Notes under the pieces: generated by a model | Told to the model about the DNA's origin: nothing | Databases searched by the model: none | The model's input: the letters and a program-made list of their open reading frames with translations, nothing else | Assembly: GCF_000261685.1 (NCBI RefSeq) | Contig: NZ_AJQE01000146.1 | Location: 1-35,111 of the forward strand | Direction: 5' to 3' | Source: Bradyrhizobium genomosp. I (2014) | GTDB lineage: Bacteria; Pseudomonadota; Alphaproteobacteria; Rhizobiales; Xanthobacteraceae | DNA: 35,111 nucleotides | Translations under genes and position numbers: made by a program | In this document: positions 15,956 to 23,495 of the stretch, piece by piece | Layout of the letters: each line of letters opens with the position of its first letter | How positions within the stretch are numbered: position 1 is the first letter of the stretch

Positions 15956-16200
15956 GGTCTGCTTCGCCTTCTTTCGCCCGTTCTTAATCGCGATCGAATC
16001 AGGCTGTATCGCGGTGTGGCATGGCAGCCTTTTCTGTGCGAGCCCTGCGATTTCGGGGGAGCGCTTGGCATCGCCGCGAAGCGGGCAACAATGTCTGCGG
16101 GTGGCCCGCTGCTGACCTTCACGCGAACCACCGCAGCGTCGGCTATCCGGCGTAGACCGGACCAGTCCCTGCAGCAGGTTTGAAGTCGCAGTTTGACCTT
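15956..16200. other. Region without a supported gene; degraded repeat-like sequence
   Basis: About 245 bases between the FixK-type box and the MITE-like element. A minus-strand frame of 171 codons crosses both this part and the element, reads through its terminal repeats and has no ribosome site, so it is not accepted. The sequence resembles dispersed intergenic remnants of Bradyrhizobium (from memory). Confidence 0.3.
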
Positions 16201-16348
16201 GGCTGTGTAAAAACGCGAGGGATCTAAACTTGACTAGAATTACATTCTTCAGCTCGTCGTCTAAGATGAAGGCGCTTGCGCGATTGAGCCTAGGATGGGT
16301 TTCGGACGAATAAATTCGTCTGAAGCGTCTTGGTGTTTTCACACAGCC
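16201..16348. mobile_element. 148-bp MITE-like element
   Basis: It begins GGCTGTGTAAAAAC (16201-16214) and ends GTTTTCACACAGCC (16335-16348), near-perfect terminal inverted repeats with one mismatch in 14. It encodes no credible protein and is the size of a miniature inverted-repeat element. A target-site duplication is not evident at the flanks. The parent transposon is not in the window. Confidence 0.6.
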
Positions 16349-16372
16349 CAGACCCAGAGCAGACAAACCGCT

Positions 16373-17371
16373 CTATCTCAAACGCCGTCCTCGCGCGAAA
16401 ACCTCTGATGGAAGCTCCCCGAACATTTTCCGGAAATCGTTAGCGAAATGGCCTAGATTGGCGAAGCCACATTTGAAGGCGATCTGAGACACAGAAGTTC
16501 TCGGATTTCCTTCCAAGAGCATTTGCTTGGCGCGTCGGAGCCGTACGGACTTCGCAAACTGCATGGGCGAATATCCCCGATACCTCTTGAAAGCTGCATA
16601 AAGGCTGCGAATGCTGGTGTTCGTTTGTGCTGCCAATTCCTCGACGAGCACAGCGCGCGACCAATTTGCTTCAATGAATTCTTCGGCAAAGCGTACTACG
16701 GGAGGCGCTGCCTCCGTTGGGGATCTCTCCAATAATTCGATGTAGTTATGTTTCTGAGCCGAGAGGAACGTCATGATTAGCGCCTGCTCGAGCTCGATCA
16801 GCGTCGGCCTAGGTAGCTGCGATGCCGTCGAATTTAGCTGTTCGGCCAAGAACATGGTCAGTTGACGTAACAGCTGGGCCGCAGGCTGCTTCGGCGGCGC
16901 GGCGGGGTCAAACACGATCGCCCCCCGAGGTGCTGCACCGAGAAATGCGGCTAACGCTTTCTCCAACGCACTCGTCTTTATACGGAGGACCAACTGCTCG
17001 AACCCGGCTTCGAATATGATGGTACTAGGCTGCCCTGGCGGGGTAATGCCGAGGTGCTGCTCGTCTACGGGTACCGTCGTCGTATCGCCCAAAACGACGC
17101 CGGCTTTCCCCTTGAGGCCGACTTGTAGTCTTGCAAAATCGCCCTCGGGAAACTCGACGGCCGTTTGGGCAGCATATCCACAGAAGCCAAGCCCGATGCT
17201 GGGCAAAATCAGGTAATTCGCCACCCCCTGAAATTCGGTTGAATTCTCGACGGAAAATCCAGTTGCGCCATAGACCGTACGCAGCGCATCCCTCATCTCC
17301 TCCGGGTCACGTGTACAGACGACCGGAGAGCGGCTGAGCGGGTAGTCGATCTCATCCATTTGACAATTCAC
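16373..17371 (-). CDS. AraC-family regulator with AraC_binding_2-like N-terminus
   Basis: 332 residues from 17371; an ATG four codons later (17359) is equally possible. The N-terminal domain (about 20-200) resembles AraC-binding-like domains that precede AraC DNA-binding regions in regulators of the FeaR/AlkS type. The C-terminal DNA-binding domain (about 228-330) has LVEELAAQTNTSIRSLYAAF and VSQIAFKCGFANLGHFANDF with FRKMFGELPSE. Codon use is less GC-rich than in the flagellar genes, in line with the accessory segment. A FixK-like box at 17418-17431 lies upstream. The inducer is unknown. Confidence 0.9.
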   Translation of the reverse strand: MNCQMDEIDYPLSRSPVVCTRDPEEMRDALRTVYGATGFSVENSTEFQGVANYLILPSIGLGFCGYAAQTAVEFPEGDFARLQVGLKGKAGVVLGDTTTVPVDEQHLGITPPGQPSTIIFEAGFEQLVLRIKTSALEKALAAFLGAAPRGAIVFDPAAPPKQPAAQLLRQLTMFLAEQLNSTASQLPRPTLIELEQALIMTFLSAQKHNYIELLERSPTEAAPPVVRFAEEFIEANWSRAVLVEELAAQTNTSIRSLYAAFKRYRGYSPMQFAKSVRLRRAKQMLLEGNPRTSVSQIAFKCGFANLGHFANDFRKMFGELPSEVFARGRRLR

Positions 17372-17417
17372 GAAGCCGGATCAATTGGCAGTTTTCGATG
17401 CGGAAGCGCGTTTAGCA

Positions 17418-17431
17418 CTGATCTGAATCAA
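17418..17431 (-). promoter_or_regulatory. FixK-like box upstream of the AraC-type gene
   Basis: On the minus strand it reads TTGATTCAGATCAG, nine of ten fixed positions of TTGAT-N4-ATCAA. Its centre is about 53 bases from the first possible start at 17371. No clear -10 hexamer is seen, so the assignment is weaker than for the boxes at 14516 and 15942. Confidence 0.5.
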
Positions 17432-17873
17432 GGAGGGTTTCGATGCCGAGATTGAGCAATCTTTGCAGAATCCGGCAATGAGAAGTCGTTGTGCAGACGC
17501 ATCAGATGAGAGACGCTTACACAATCGAAAGGATGCTCAAACGGCATCCGAGGGGGTGGCGAGCGCGTCTGCGTTTTCGACAGACCGCCGTCTCTGCGAT
17601 GTAAGATGCTAAGTCGAACAGCTTTCAATGACCTAACTATACTATTTTCATTTCGTTCGTTGGCCGCCGGTTGTGGCCGCCGCCCGAGGCTTCCCGAACC
17701 GCACCGAACGAGCACTGACCGTCGAACTGCCGGCGGTCATTTCTTTTTCAATTCAGCCGGTGCTTGACGCCGCTAAGCTTGAGCACGCTTTGCAAGATTT
17801 GATCTTGGATGGCTGTTTGCTTGTGGTGCGAACTTGCTACCGTCGTGGAGATCATCCGAACGGGAGAAATGAC
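17432..17873. other. Gene-poor stretch with a 12-codon frame and a terminator
   Basis: About 440 bases. AAGGAGGG (17430-17437) precedes an ATG at 17443 whose frame (MPRLSNLCRIRQ) stops at 17481. A terminator-like hairpin lies at 17716-17749. A perfect palindrome CAAGAT-TTG-ATCTTG (17793-17807) sits 67 bases before the GTG of the next gene and may be its operator. Longer open frames here look like degraded repeats. Confidence 0.35.
17716..17749 (+). terminator. Rho-independent terminator-like hairpin
   Basis: TGACCG (17716-17721) pairs with CGGTCA (17734-17739), followed by TTTCTTTTTC on the plus strand. No plus-strand gene of normal size ends before it; the transcript it would stop is unknown. 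Confidence 0.55.
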
Positions 17874-18065
17874 GTGGGTTATGCGGCGGACGATACTTTC
17901 TTGATCTCTCAAAATGTCCGCCATTTCAGAGAACTCCTGGGCAGGGAAATGCATCCGGAAAGGCGCAGCAAGATAATCGACCTTCTTGCAGCTGAGCTAG
18001 CCAAGCTTCCCGAACCTGAACAACGGGTCGAGTTGATCAGGACGGCGAAATACTTAGTGACCTGA
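17874..18065 (+). CDS. 63-aa small helical protein (family member C)
   Basis: The GTG at 17874 has GGGAGA six bases upstream. A frame open from 17673 adds 67 residues that cross a terminator and do not match relatives. The protein reads ISQNVRHFRELL, then ERRSKIIDLLAAELAKL. This aligns without gaps to the protein at 15642-15878 and with a one-residue loop change to those at 13498 and 14251. A basic tail (about 45-63) ends the protein. It is followed after 17 bases by another small gene, probably an operon. Function unknown. Confidence 0.68.
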   Translation: MGYAADDTFLISQNVRHFRELLGREMHPERRSKIIDLLAAELAKLPEPEQRVELIRTAKYLVT

Positions 18066-18082
18066 TCGCAGGGAGATTCGCA

Positions 18083-18322
18083 ATGCACAACGTAGTACAG
18101 TTTCCAAAGACCCGCCCTGGGTCGGACTTGGAAGGAGATGTTCGGCGCGCCATACTCCTTCTCGATGTTTCCCTCCTTCAGACTGCCAGCTTGATCGCGA
18201 ACTGCCCTGCGGGTGGACGGAGGCTTGAATTAGATAATGAGCTTCTAGATCTGCGGGCGAAGCTTGAATATCTGCGGGGCTTGGCTCGAAGCACCGTTGC
18301 CGGAACTCGCCGTCAAGAGTGA
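18083..18322 (+). CDS. 79-aa hypothetical protein downstream of family member C
   Basis: ATG at 18083 with AGGGAGA seven bases upstream. It begins MHNVVQFPKTRPGSDLEGDV, followed by a helical amphipathic region (RRAILLLDVSLLQTASLIA) and a charged C-terminal helix (LDNELLDLRAKLEYLRGLA). It has no membrane segment and no family is recognised. It starts 17 bases after the preceding small gene, so co-expression is likely. Confidence 0.65.
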   Translation: MHNVVQFPKTRPGSDLEGDVRRAILLLDVSLLQTASLIANCPAGGRRLELDNELLDLRAKLEYLRGLARSTVAGTRRQE

Positions 18323-19062
18323 TGTCCGATTGTGGCCCATAGCTGATCATGCGCTGCGGTTCGCGGACGTCAGCTTGGATTTCAATTCCGGAAATTTGAC
18401 ACAGGGGCTGCTGATCGAGACCAACCCGGTGGGGCCCAGCTGCAAACCGTTGCGTTGCCCGACGGGCAAAACACCCCAGGGCTAGGGCAATCCGCGCAAT
18501 CGAAAATATTCTACTTTACCGAAGTTCGGAAACGGCGTATGTGTTGCGGCAACCCGGCCCAAGGAAGAGGGGCGTATCGCGATCGTCACGAACGCGGGCC
18601 GGACGGCGGTGGACGCCGATTGCATCGGCGCGAAGGGTTTTGCAGGGCAGGCAACTGTGAGCAAGGCCGTCGCGCACACGACCGGTGTGATCGGCGTACG
18701 GCAAAATCGTGTGGTCCTGGCGCCCGGGGTCTGTGCGCCAAGTCTTGTGGTGGTGCGTGTCGCCCGACCGGGTGCGCGCACCAGTCATCTGCAAGGCGAC
18801 GGGGGCAATAGTGCAGCGCTCCCCGGGGAGAGCACGACATAAGCCGTCAAACCACTGCGCAGGGAAGGCCGGGATGTCCTGGCTACACTTGTATGCCGCT
18901 GTGCAAATCTTCTGACTGTTGCTCCGCACAGTGGACCGCGGGTGCCAGCCGGCACCCGGTCTTCCCTGCGCCCTCTTTCAATCGAGGGTGAGCTAATGGG
19001 CAAAGCTCGGGCGAAAGATGCCGCGAGGCTGCGAAGGTGTGTCTCTATAGTTGAACACAGGT
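18323..19062. repeat. Degenerate dispersed-repeat region, no gene
   Basis: About 740 bases with no supported gene. Open frames on both strands are Arg/Cys-rich and lack ribosome sites. The segment from about 18530 to 18980 resembles a repeat with spurious open frames that I recall as widespread in Bradyrhizobium intergenic DNA. It lies directly before the insertion sequence. Confidence 0.35.
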
Positions 19063-19118
19063 CTCGTGCCCCGGACGCAGTGCAGCGCGCAGCGGTGCGC
19101 TGCAGAGCCGGGGCCCAT
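19063..19118 (+). repeat. REP-like palindromic repeat, left of the insertion sequence
   Basis: A 56-base unit starting CTCGTGCCCCGGACGC and ending GAGCCGGGGCCCAT, itself palindromic (CCCCGG...CCGGGG, GTGCAGCGCG...GCGCTGCA). An inverted copy of the same unit lies at 20310-20366, on the far side of the transposase gene. Confidence 0.72.
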
Positions 19119-20309
19119 GCACCAGCGCGCCGTGCGGCTTGCTGTTGGGGTGGACGGCCCCCGACGGCATCAGTGTGCCAGAATGAGGTCGGTTTAGATC
19201 TCAGACGAAGGAGCCGTCCGTGAGCGAGATTATCCGAATTGGAGTGGATACGTCCAAGAGTGTTTTCCGGCTGCACGGGGTTGACGCAGCGGAGCAACCG
19301 GTGCTGCGCAAGAAACTGCGCCGGCGTGACATGCTGGCCTTCTTCGCGCGGCTGCCGGCGACGAAGGTCGGGATGGAAGCCTGCGGCGGGGCGCATTACT
19401 GGGCGCGGGAGCTGACGGCGCTAGGGCACGAGGTGAAGCTGCTGCCGGCGCAGCACGTCAAGCCCTACGTGCGGCGCGGCAAGAACGACCGGAACGATGC
19501 CGATGCGATCTGCGAGGCGATGAGCCGGCCGCGCATGAGCTTCGTGGCAATCAAGAGCGCGGAGAGCCAAGCCGCGCAAATGTTGATGACGACGCGCGAG
19601 CGGCTGGTCGCCTATCACACGCAACTCATCAACACGATCCGTGGTCACGCGGCCGAGTTCGGCCTCACGGCCGCCAAGGGGCCTGCCCATGTCGAGCCGC
19701 TGCTGGCGCGCATTGCCGACGACAAGACGGTGCCTGAACTGGCCAAGGACCTGTTCGCCATGCACGGCCAGGCGTTGAAGCGGCTGAAGGCCGAGCTGCG
19801 CGAGATCGAAGCGAAGCTGAAGGCCTGGCACCGGCAGAACGAGATGAGCCGGCGCCTTGCCGAAGTCGATGCCATCGGCCCGATCGGCGCCTGTCTGCTG
19901 GCGATCAAGGCGCCCGATCCGCAGGCCTTCCGCTGCGGCCGCGACTTCGCGGCCTGGATGGGATTGACCCCGAAGGACCATTCCACCGCGGGCAAAATGC
20001 GGCTTGGGGTGATCACCCGCGCCGGCGACGAGGCCTTGCGCCGCACCCTGGTGGTCGGCGCCACCTCGGTGATCAAGCAAGTCAGCAAGGATAAGGGCAA
20101 TCCCTCGCCCTGGCTGCGGGATTTGGTGGCCCGCAAACCGCCGAAGCTCGCGGCCGTGGCGCTCGCCAACAAGGTTGCACGCATCGCCTGGAAACTGATG
20201 CGCAGCGGCGAACGCTATGACGCCGCACGGGCCGGCATCGTGTCCCCGGCCGCAAGTTTAGCACCGCCCTCGCGCCGTCAAGGCCGCTACGCGCCGGGGC
20301 CGTCCACAT
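19119..20309 (+). mobile_element. IS110-family insertion sequence (ends approximate)
   Basis: Contains a full-length IS110-type transposase gene flanked by inverted copies of a REP-like repeat. IS110 elements lack terminal inverted repeats and usually make no target duplication, so exact ends cannot be read by eye. The roughly 100 non-coding bases at 19119-19219 are where an IS110-group bridge RNA would be encoded. Confidence 0.6.
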
Positions 20310-20416
20310 ATGGGTCCCGGCTCTGCGCAGCACCGCTCGCGCGTTGCAGCGCGTCCGGGACACGAGAGCTGAATTCGAAGCGGGAGTCTCAATCAGATGC
20401 GACACCCCAGACATGA
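19220..20416 (+). CDS. IS110-family transposase (DEDD recombinase), C-terminus extended
   Basis: 398 codons from GTG 19220 (AAGGAG upstream). The N-terminal DEDD domain shows the first Asp in IRIGVDTSK, the Glu in VGMEACGG and the Asp pair in KNDRNDADAI. A coiled-coil region (about 180-215) follows, then the C-terminal Tnp domain with LAEVDAIGPIGA and the serine-bearing HSTAGKMRLG. Family members are about 340 residues and end soon after RSGERYDAARA. Here about 55 more codons continue through the REP-like repeat at 20310-20366, so the natural end was probably lost or the element's 3' end is altered. The enzyme may still be active, as all catalytic residues seem present. Confidence 0.92.
   Translation: MSEIIRIGVDTSKSVFRLHGVDAAEQPVLRKKLRRRDMLAFFARLPATKVGMEACGGAHYWARELTALGHEVKLLPAQHVKPYVRRGKNDRNDADAICEAMSRPRMSFVAIKSAESQAAQMLMTTRERLVAYHTQLINTIRGHAAEFGLTAAKGPAHVEPLLARIADDKTVPELAKDLFAMHGQALKRLKAELREIEAKLKAWHRQNEMSRRLAEVDAIGPIGACLLAIKAPDPQAFRCGRDFAAWMGLTPKDHSTAGKMRLGVITRAGDEALRRTLVVGATSVIKQVSKDKGNPSPWLRDLVARKPPKLAAVALANKVARIAWKLMRSGERYDAARAGIVSPAASLAPPSRRQGRYAPGPSTYGSRLCAAPLARCSASGTRELNSKRESQSDATPQT
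20310..20366 (-). repeat. REP-like palindromic repeat, inverted copy right of the insertion sequence
   Basis: On the minus strand it reads CTCGTGTCCCGGACGCGCTG and ends GAGCCGGGACCCAT, close to the 56-base unit at 19063-19118. The open frame of the transposase runs through it. Confidence 0.72.
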
Positions 20417-20445
20417 GAAAGCGCCCGTGGGGGGCGGGCGCTTTC
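20417..20445. terminator. Strong bidirectional-type hairpin terminator
   Basis: A perfect 11-bp stem, GAAAGCGCCCG (20417-20427) and CGGGCGCTTTC (20435-20445), with a G-rich loop. It lies between the transposase frame and the convergent 66-aa gene and could end transcripts from both sides; flanking T-runs are within the stem ends only. Confidence 0.65.
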
Positions 20446-20543
20446 TGTAGTCGACTTGGGGTTGGGGTCGTCTACATATCCACGTGGCGACTTTGGGGGG
20501 CTGGTAAAGGGCCGCGTGAATTCAAAAAACTCGTCAGATCTCC

Positions 20544-20744
20544 TCAGCGAACGAGGGATGCGTTCGAACTGGTGACAACGACCGGCTTGCCGGCCTTGAT
20601 GACGCGCGCGGTCTGGGTCAGACCATCGTCCGAACCCGTGCGTGCCGTGATGCCGAGGCCTGCCACCGCGATCCCTGCAACGAGGGCCACGACCACAATT
20701 TTCAGATGGGTCGAGCGATCTGCGCTGTAGATCGAGTGGTTCAC
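20544..20744 (-). CDS. 66-aa single-pass membrane protein
   Basis: GTG start at 20744 with AGGAGG five bases upstream. It begins MNHSIYSADRSTHLKIVVV, has one membrane helix (about 15-35, VVALVAGIAVAGLGITA) and a short polar tail with VVVTSSNASLVR. I recall near-identical small proteins in many Bradyrhizobium genomes, all of unknown function. It is likely inserted in the inner membrane. A partial FixK-like site lies at 20879-20892, about 140 bases upstream, too far and too degenerate to rely on. Confidence 0.78.
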   Translation of the reverse strand: MNHSIYSADRSTHLKIVVVALVAGIAVAGLGITARTGSDDGLTQTARVIKAGKPVVVTSSNASLVR

Positions 20745-20989
20745 GGAAGCCTCCTGCCGCCATCTACCCGAAGTAGTCGCCAGCCCGTTCAGGCAGGTTC
20801 ATGCTTCCGGTGCCCAACAACCTAGTATTGGCGGGATTCGTTCCCAAGGGGCGATCACAAGAGCGTGACACGACGTGAAGGATCGCGATCAAGAGCGACC
20901 GTTTCTCGTGAAATTATATAATGATCTCAAAGATATAATTGGTTGGTCGATCGCCTTGCCCGCCTTTGGTCGACAAGGCGCCGGGAACT

Positions 20990-21040
20990 CAAAAAACCAT
21001 TTGCCTGTGGCTGAAAAACATACGGCTTCTCAAGGCAAAT
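20990..21040 (-). terminator. Terminator of flhA
   Basis: ATTTGCCT (20999-21006) pairs with AGGCAAAT (21033-21040) directly at the flhA stop. On the minus strand it is followed by GGTTTTTTGAG. A second hairpin, CGCCTTG (20952-20958) with CAAGGCG, and an AT-rich inverted repeat (AATTATAT at 20912-20919, ATATAATT at 20933-20940) follow further downstream. Confidence 0.6.
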
Positions 21041-23181
21041 CAGACGCTTCCGACCGTTTTCAATCTCGCCCTGGGGTGAATTTCAGCCTGCGACAGCACG
21101 GTGGTCTGGGCCCGGAACCGCTCCACCAGGGACCGCACGAAGGGACGAATTGCCGCAGAGGTGACCAGCACCGGCGCCTCGCCTTCGCGGGCGGCGCGCT
21201 CGAAGGCCTCGCGCACGGCGGTCATGAACTCCGACAGTTTCGAGGGCTGCATCGCGAGGCTGCGCTCCTCGCCCTGGCCGATGATGGACTCGGCAAAGGC
21301 CTGCTCCCACCGCGCCGACAGCGCGATCAGCGGCAGATAGCCGGCGTAGGAGGTGTTCTGCGCGCAGATCTGCCGCGCCAGGCGCGCCCGGACATGCTCG
21401 ACCATGGTCGCGGGATTGCGCGAGAAGGCGAGCGAGTCGGCGATGCCTTCGAGGATGGTGGAGAGGTCGCGGATCGAGATGCGCTCGGCGAGCAGCAGTT
21501 GCAGCACGCGCTGGATGCCGGACACCGTGACCTGTCCCGGCACGATGTCCTTGACCAGCTCGCTCTGCTCCTTCGGCAGTTCCTTGAGCAGCTTCTGCAC
21601 CTCGCCATAGGACAGCAGGTCCGACATGTTGGCCTTGAGCAGCTCGGTGAGGTGGGTCGAGAGCACGGTCGCGGCGTCGACGACGGTGTAGCCCTTGAGC
21701 GAGGCTTCTTCCTTGAGGCTGGCGTCGACCCAGGTCGCGGGCAGTCCGAAGGTCGGCTCGGTGGTGTGGATGCCGGGCACCTGCACCTGGCTGCCGCCGG
21801 GATCCATGACCATGAACTGGTTCGGCCAGATCTTGCCGGTGCCGGCGTCGACCTCCTTTATCTTGATGATGTAGGTGTTGGCCTCGAGCTGGACGTTGTC
21901 GAGGATGCGCACCGCCGGCATCACGAAACCCATCTCGATCGCGAGCGAGCGGCGCAGCGCCTTGATCTGCTCGGTGAGGCGGTCGGTGCCGTCGGGCCCG
22001 TTGACGAGCGGCAGCAGGGCATAGCCGAGTTCGATCTTGAGGTCGTCGATCTTGAGCGCGGCCGAGATCGGCTCTTCCGCCGCGGCAGCGCCGGGGGCGC
22101 CCGGGGCACCGGCGGCCGGCGCCGCCATCGCGGCTTCCGCGGCCTTGACGGCGGTCTTCTTGCGGTTGCGGGCGTTCCAGGCCAGCGCGCCGGCGCCGAC
22201 GCCGAGCGCCAGGAAGGGGAGGGTCGGAATGCCCGGCAGCGCCGCCAGCACCAGCATCACCGCCGAGGACATCGCGAGCGCCTGCGGATAGCCGGAGAAC
22301 TGCTTCATCAGCGCCTTGTCGGCGGCGCCGGACACGCCGGCCTTGGAGACCAGCAGGCCCGCGGCGGTCGAGACGATCAGCGCCGGCACCTGGGTGACGA
22401 GGCCGTCACCGACGGTCAGCAGCGTGTAGCTGCGCCCGGCGTCGGCGAAGGACATGCCCTGCTGCGCCACGCCGATGATCATGCCGCCGACGACGTTGAT
22501 GAAGACGATCAGGAGGCCGGCGATGGCGTCGCCCCGGACGAACTTGGAGGCACCGTCCATGGCGCCGAAGAAGCCGCTCTCGTCCTCCAGCTCCTTGCGC
22601 CGCTCCTTGGCGACCTTCTCGTCGATCAGGCCGGCGGAGAGGTCGGCGTCGATCGCCATCTGCTTGCCGGGCATGGCGTCGAGGTGGAAGCGCGCGGCGA
22701 CTTCGGCGATGCGGCCCGAACCCTTGGTGATGACGACGAAGTTGACGATGATGAGGATGGCGAAGACGATGATGCCGATGACGAAATTGCCGCCCATCAC
22801 GAAGCTGCCGAAGGCCTCGATGACGTGACCGGCGGCGGCGGTGCCCTCGTGCCCGTGCGACAGGATCAGGCGGGTCGAGGCCATGTTGAGCGACAGGCGC
22901 AGCATGGTCGAGATCAGGAGGATGGTCGGGAAGGCCGAGAACTCCAATGGCGCCTGGATGAACAGCGAGGTCATCAGGATCAGGATCGACAGCGTGATCG
23001 AGATCGCCAGAAACAGGTCCAGAACGATCGCGGGCAGGGGAAGGATCAGCACCACCAGGATGGTGAGGATGCCGAGCGCCAGCGCGATGTCGCCGCGCTT
23101 GAGGATGGTGACGATCTCGTTGAGGGAGGGGATGCCGGGCTTGGCGCTGCCTACGCCCTGTCCCGCGGTGACGTCGACCAT
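21040..23181 (-). CDS. flhA: FlhA flagellar type III export gate protein
   Basis: 713 residues from the ATG at 23181 (MVDVTAGQ), which has GGGGAGG upstream. A GTG at 23283 with GGGAGA is an alternative that adds 34 residues. Eight hydrophobic helices fill about residues 25-320, including the family signature LRLSLNMASTRLILSHG. A long Ala/Pro-rich linker (about 335-370) leads to the cytoplasmic domain (about 375-705), which docks FliI-FliJ and export chaperones. FlhA forms the nonameric ring of the export gate. Its partners fliI and fliJ lie 13 kb away on the other strand, with the accessory segment between them. Confidence 0.97.
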   Translation of the reverse strand: MVDVTAGQGVGSAKPGIPSLNEIVTILKRGDIALALGILTILVVLILPLPAIVLDLFLAISITLSILILMTSLFIQAPLEFSAFPTILLISTMLRLSLNMASTRLILSHGHEGTAAAGHVIEAFGSFVMGGNFVIGIIVFAILIIVNFVVITKGSGRIAEVAARFHLDAMPGKQMAIDADLSAGLIDEKVAKERRKELEDESGFFGAMDGASKFVRGDAIAGLLIVFINVVGGMIIGVAQQGMSFADAGRSYTLLTVGDGLVTQVPALIVSTAAGLLVSKAGVSGAADKALMKQFSGYPQALAMSSAVMLVLAALPGIPTLPFLALGVGAGALAWNARNRKKTAVKAAEAAMAAPAAGAPGAPGAAAAEEPISAALKIDDLKIELGYALLPLVNGPDGTDRLTEQIKALRRSLAIEMGFVMPAVRILDNVQLEANTYIIKIKEVDAGTGKIWPNQFMVMDPGGSQVQVPGIHTTEPTFGLPATWVDASLKEEASLKGYTVVDAATVLSTHLTELLKANMSDLLSYGEVQKLLKELPKEQSELVKDIVPGQVTVSGIQRVLQLLLAERISIRDLSTILEGIADSLAFSRNPATMVEHVRARLARQICAQNTSYAGYLPLIALSARWEQAFAESIIGQGEERSLAMQPSKLSEFMTAVREAFERAAREGEAPVLVTSAAIRPFVRSLVERFRAQTTVLSQAEIHPRARLKTVGSV

Positions 23182-23495
23182 GGTAGCTGCCTCCCCGCGG
23201 GACTGCCGTCCGCGCGCCCCAAACGTCTGCGCGGCGGCCGATGGGCCGCCGTTCCGAAAGTGAGGCACCGCACTGGCGTCCACGGGGGCTCTCCCGTTCT
23301 ACGCGGCCGACGACACTCGACTTCACCCGGCAATTTTTGCCCGGTGTATGGTTAGCAAAGAGTTAACGCGGGGGTGGGGCGTTTCGGGGCCCGAGGCTGT
23401 CATTCCGGGGCGATGCGAAGCATCGAACCCGGAATCTCGAGATTCCGGGTTCGGCTCTTCGAGCCGCCCCGGAATGACCGTTGAGAGAAAGGTCC
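23182..23495. other. Intergenic region upstream of flhA with a REP element
   Basis: About 310 bases. The first 100 could be an N-terminal extension of flhA. The rest holds the REP element at 23400-23477 and probably the flhA promoter near 23320-23370 (AT-rich GTTAGCAAAGAGTTAAC at 23351-23367 contains two TTAA-like half-sites). No gene is seen. Confidence 0.4.
23400..23477. repeat. 78-bp REP-type palindromic element with cruciform layout
   Basis: Outer arms TCATTCCGGGG (23400-23410) and CCCCGGAATGA (23467-23477). Two small side hairpins follow: GATGC-GAA-GCATC and GGCTC-TTC-GAGCC type. A central perfect palindrome covers 23425-23452 (arms GAACCCGGAATCTC / GAGATTCCGGGTTC). It folds as a cloverleaf-like structure on either strand. 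It is an intergenic repeat, not a tRNA. Confidence 0.82.

Noticed and set aside
15851..16366. 171-codon minus-strand frame before the AraC-type gene
   Set aside because: Reads through the terminal repeats of the MITE-like element, has no ribosome site and no family.
18590..18842. Small genes in the repeat before the insertion sequence
   Set aside because: Several overlapping frames on both strands, all Arg/Cys-rich, none with a ribosome site; they look like spurious frames in a dispersed repeat.
20879..20892. FixK box for the 66-aa membrane protein
   Set aside because: Only eight of ten positions match and it lies about 140 bases from the start, with no -10 element in place.
20875..23355. 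826-codon plus-strand frame over flhA
   Set aside because: Shadow of flhA on the other strand; Arg/Gly/Asp/His-rich low-complexity translation, while flhA itself is clearly real.
23425..23452. Cloverleaf-like fold resembling a tRNA
   Set aside because: It is the centre of a symmetric REP element; no anticodon arm, CCA end or T-loop sequence.
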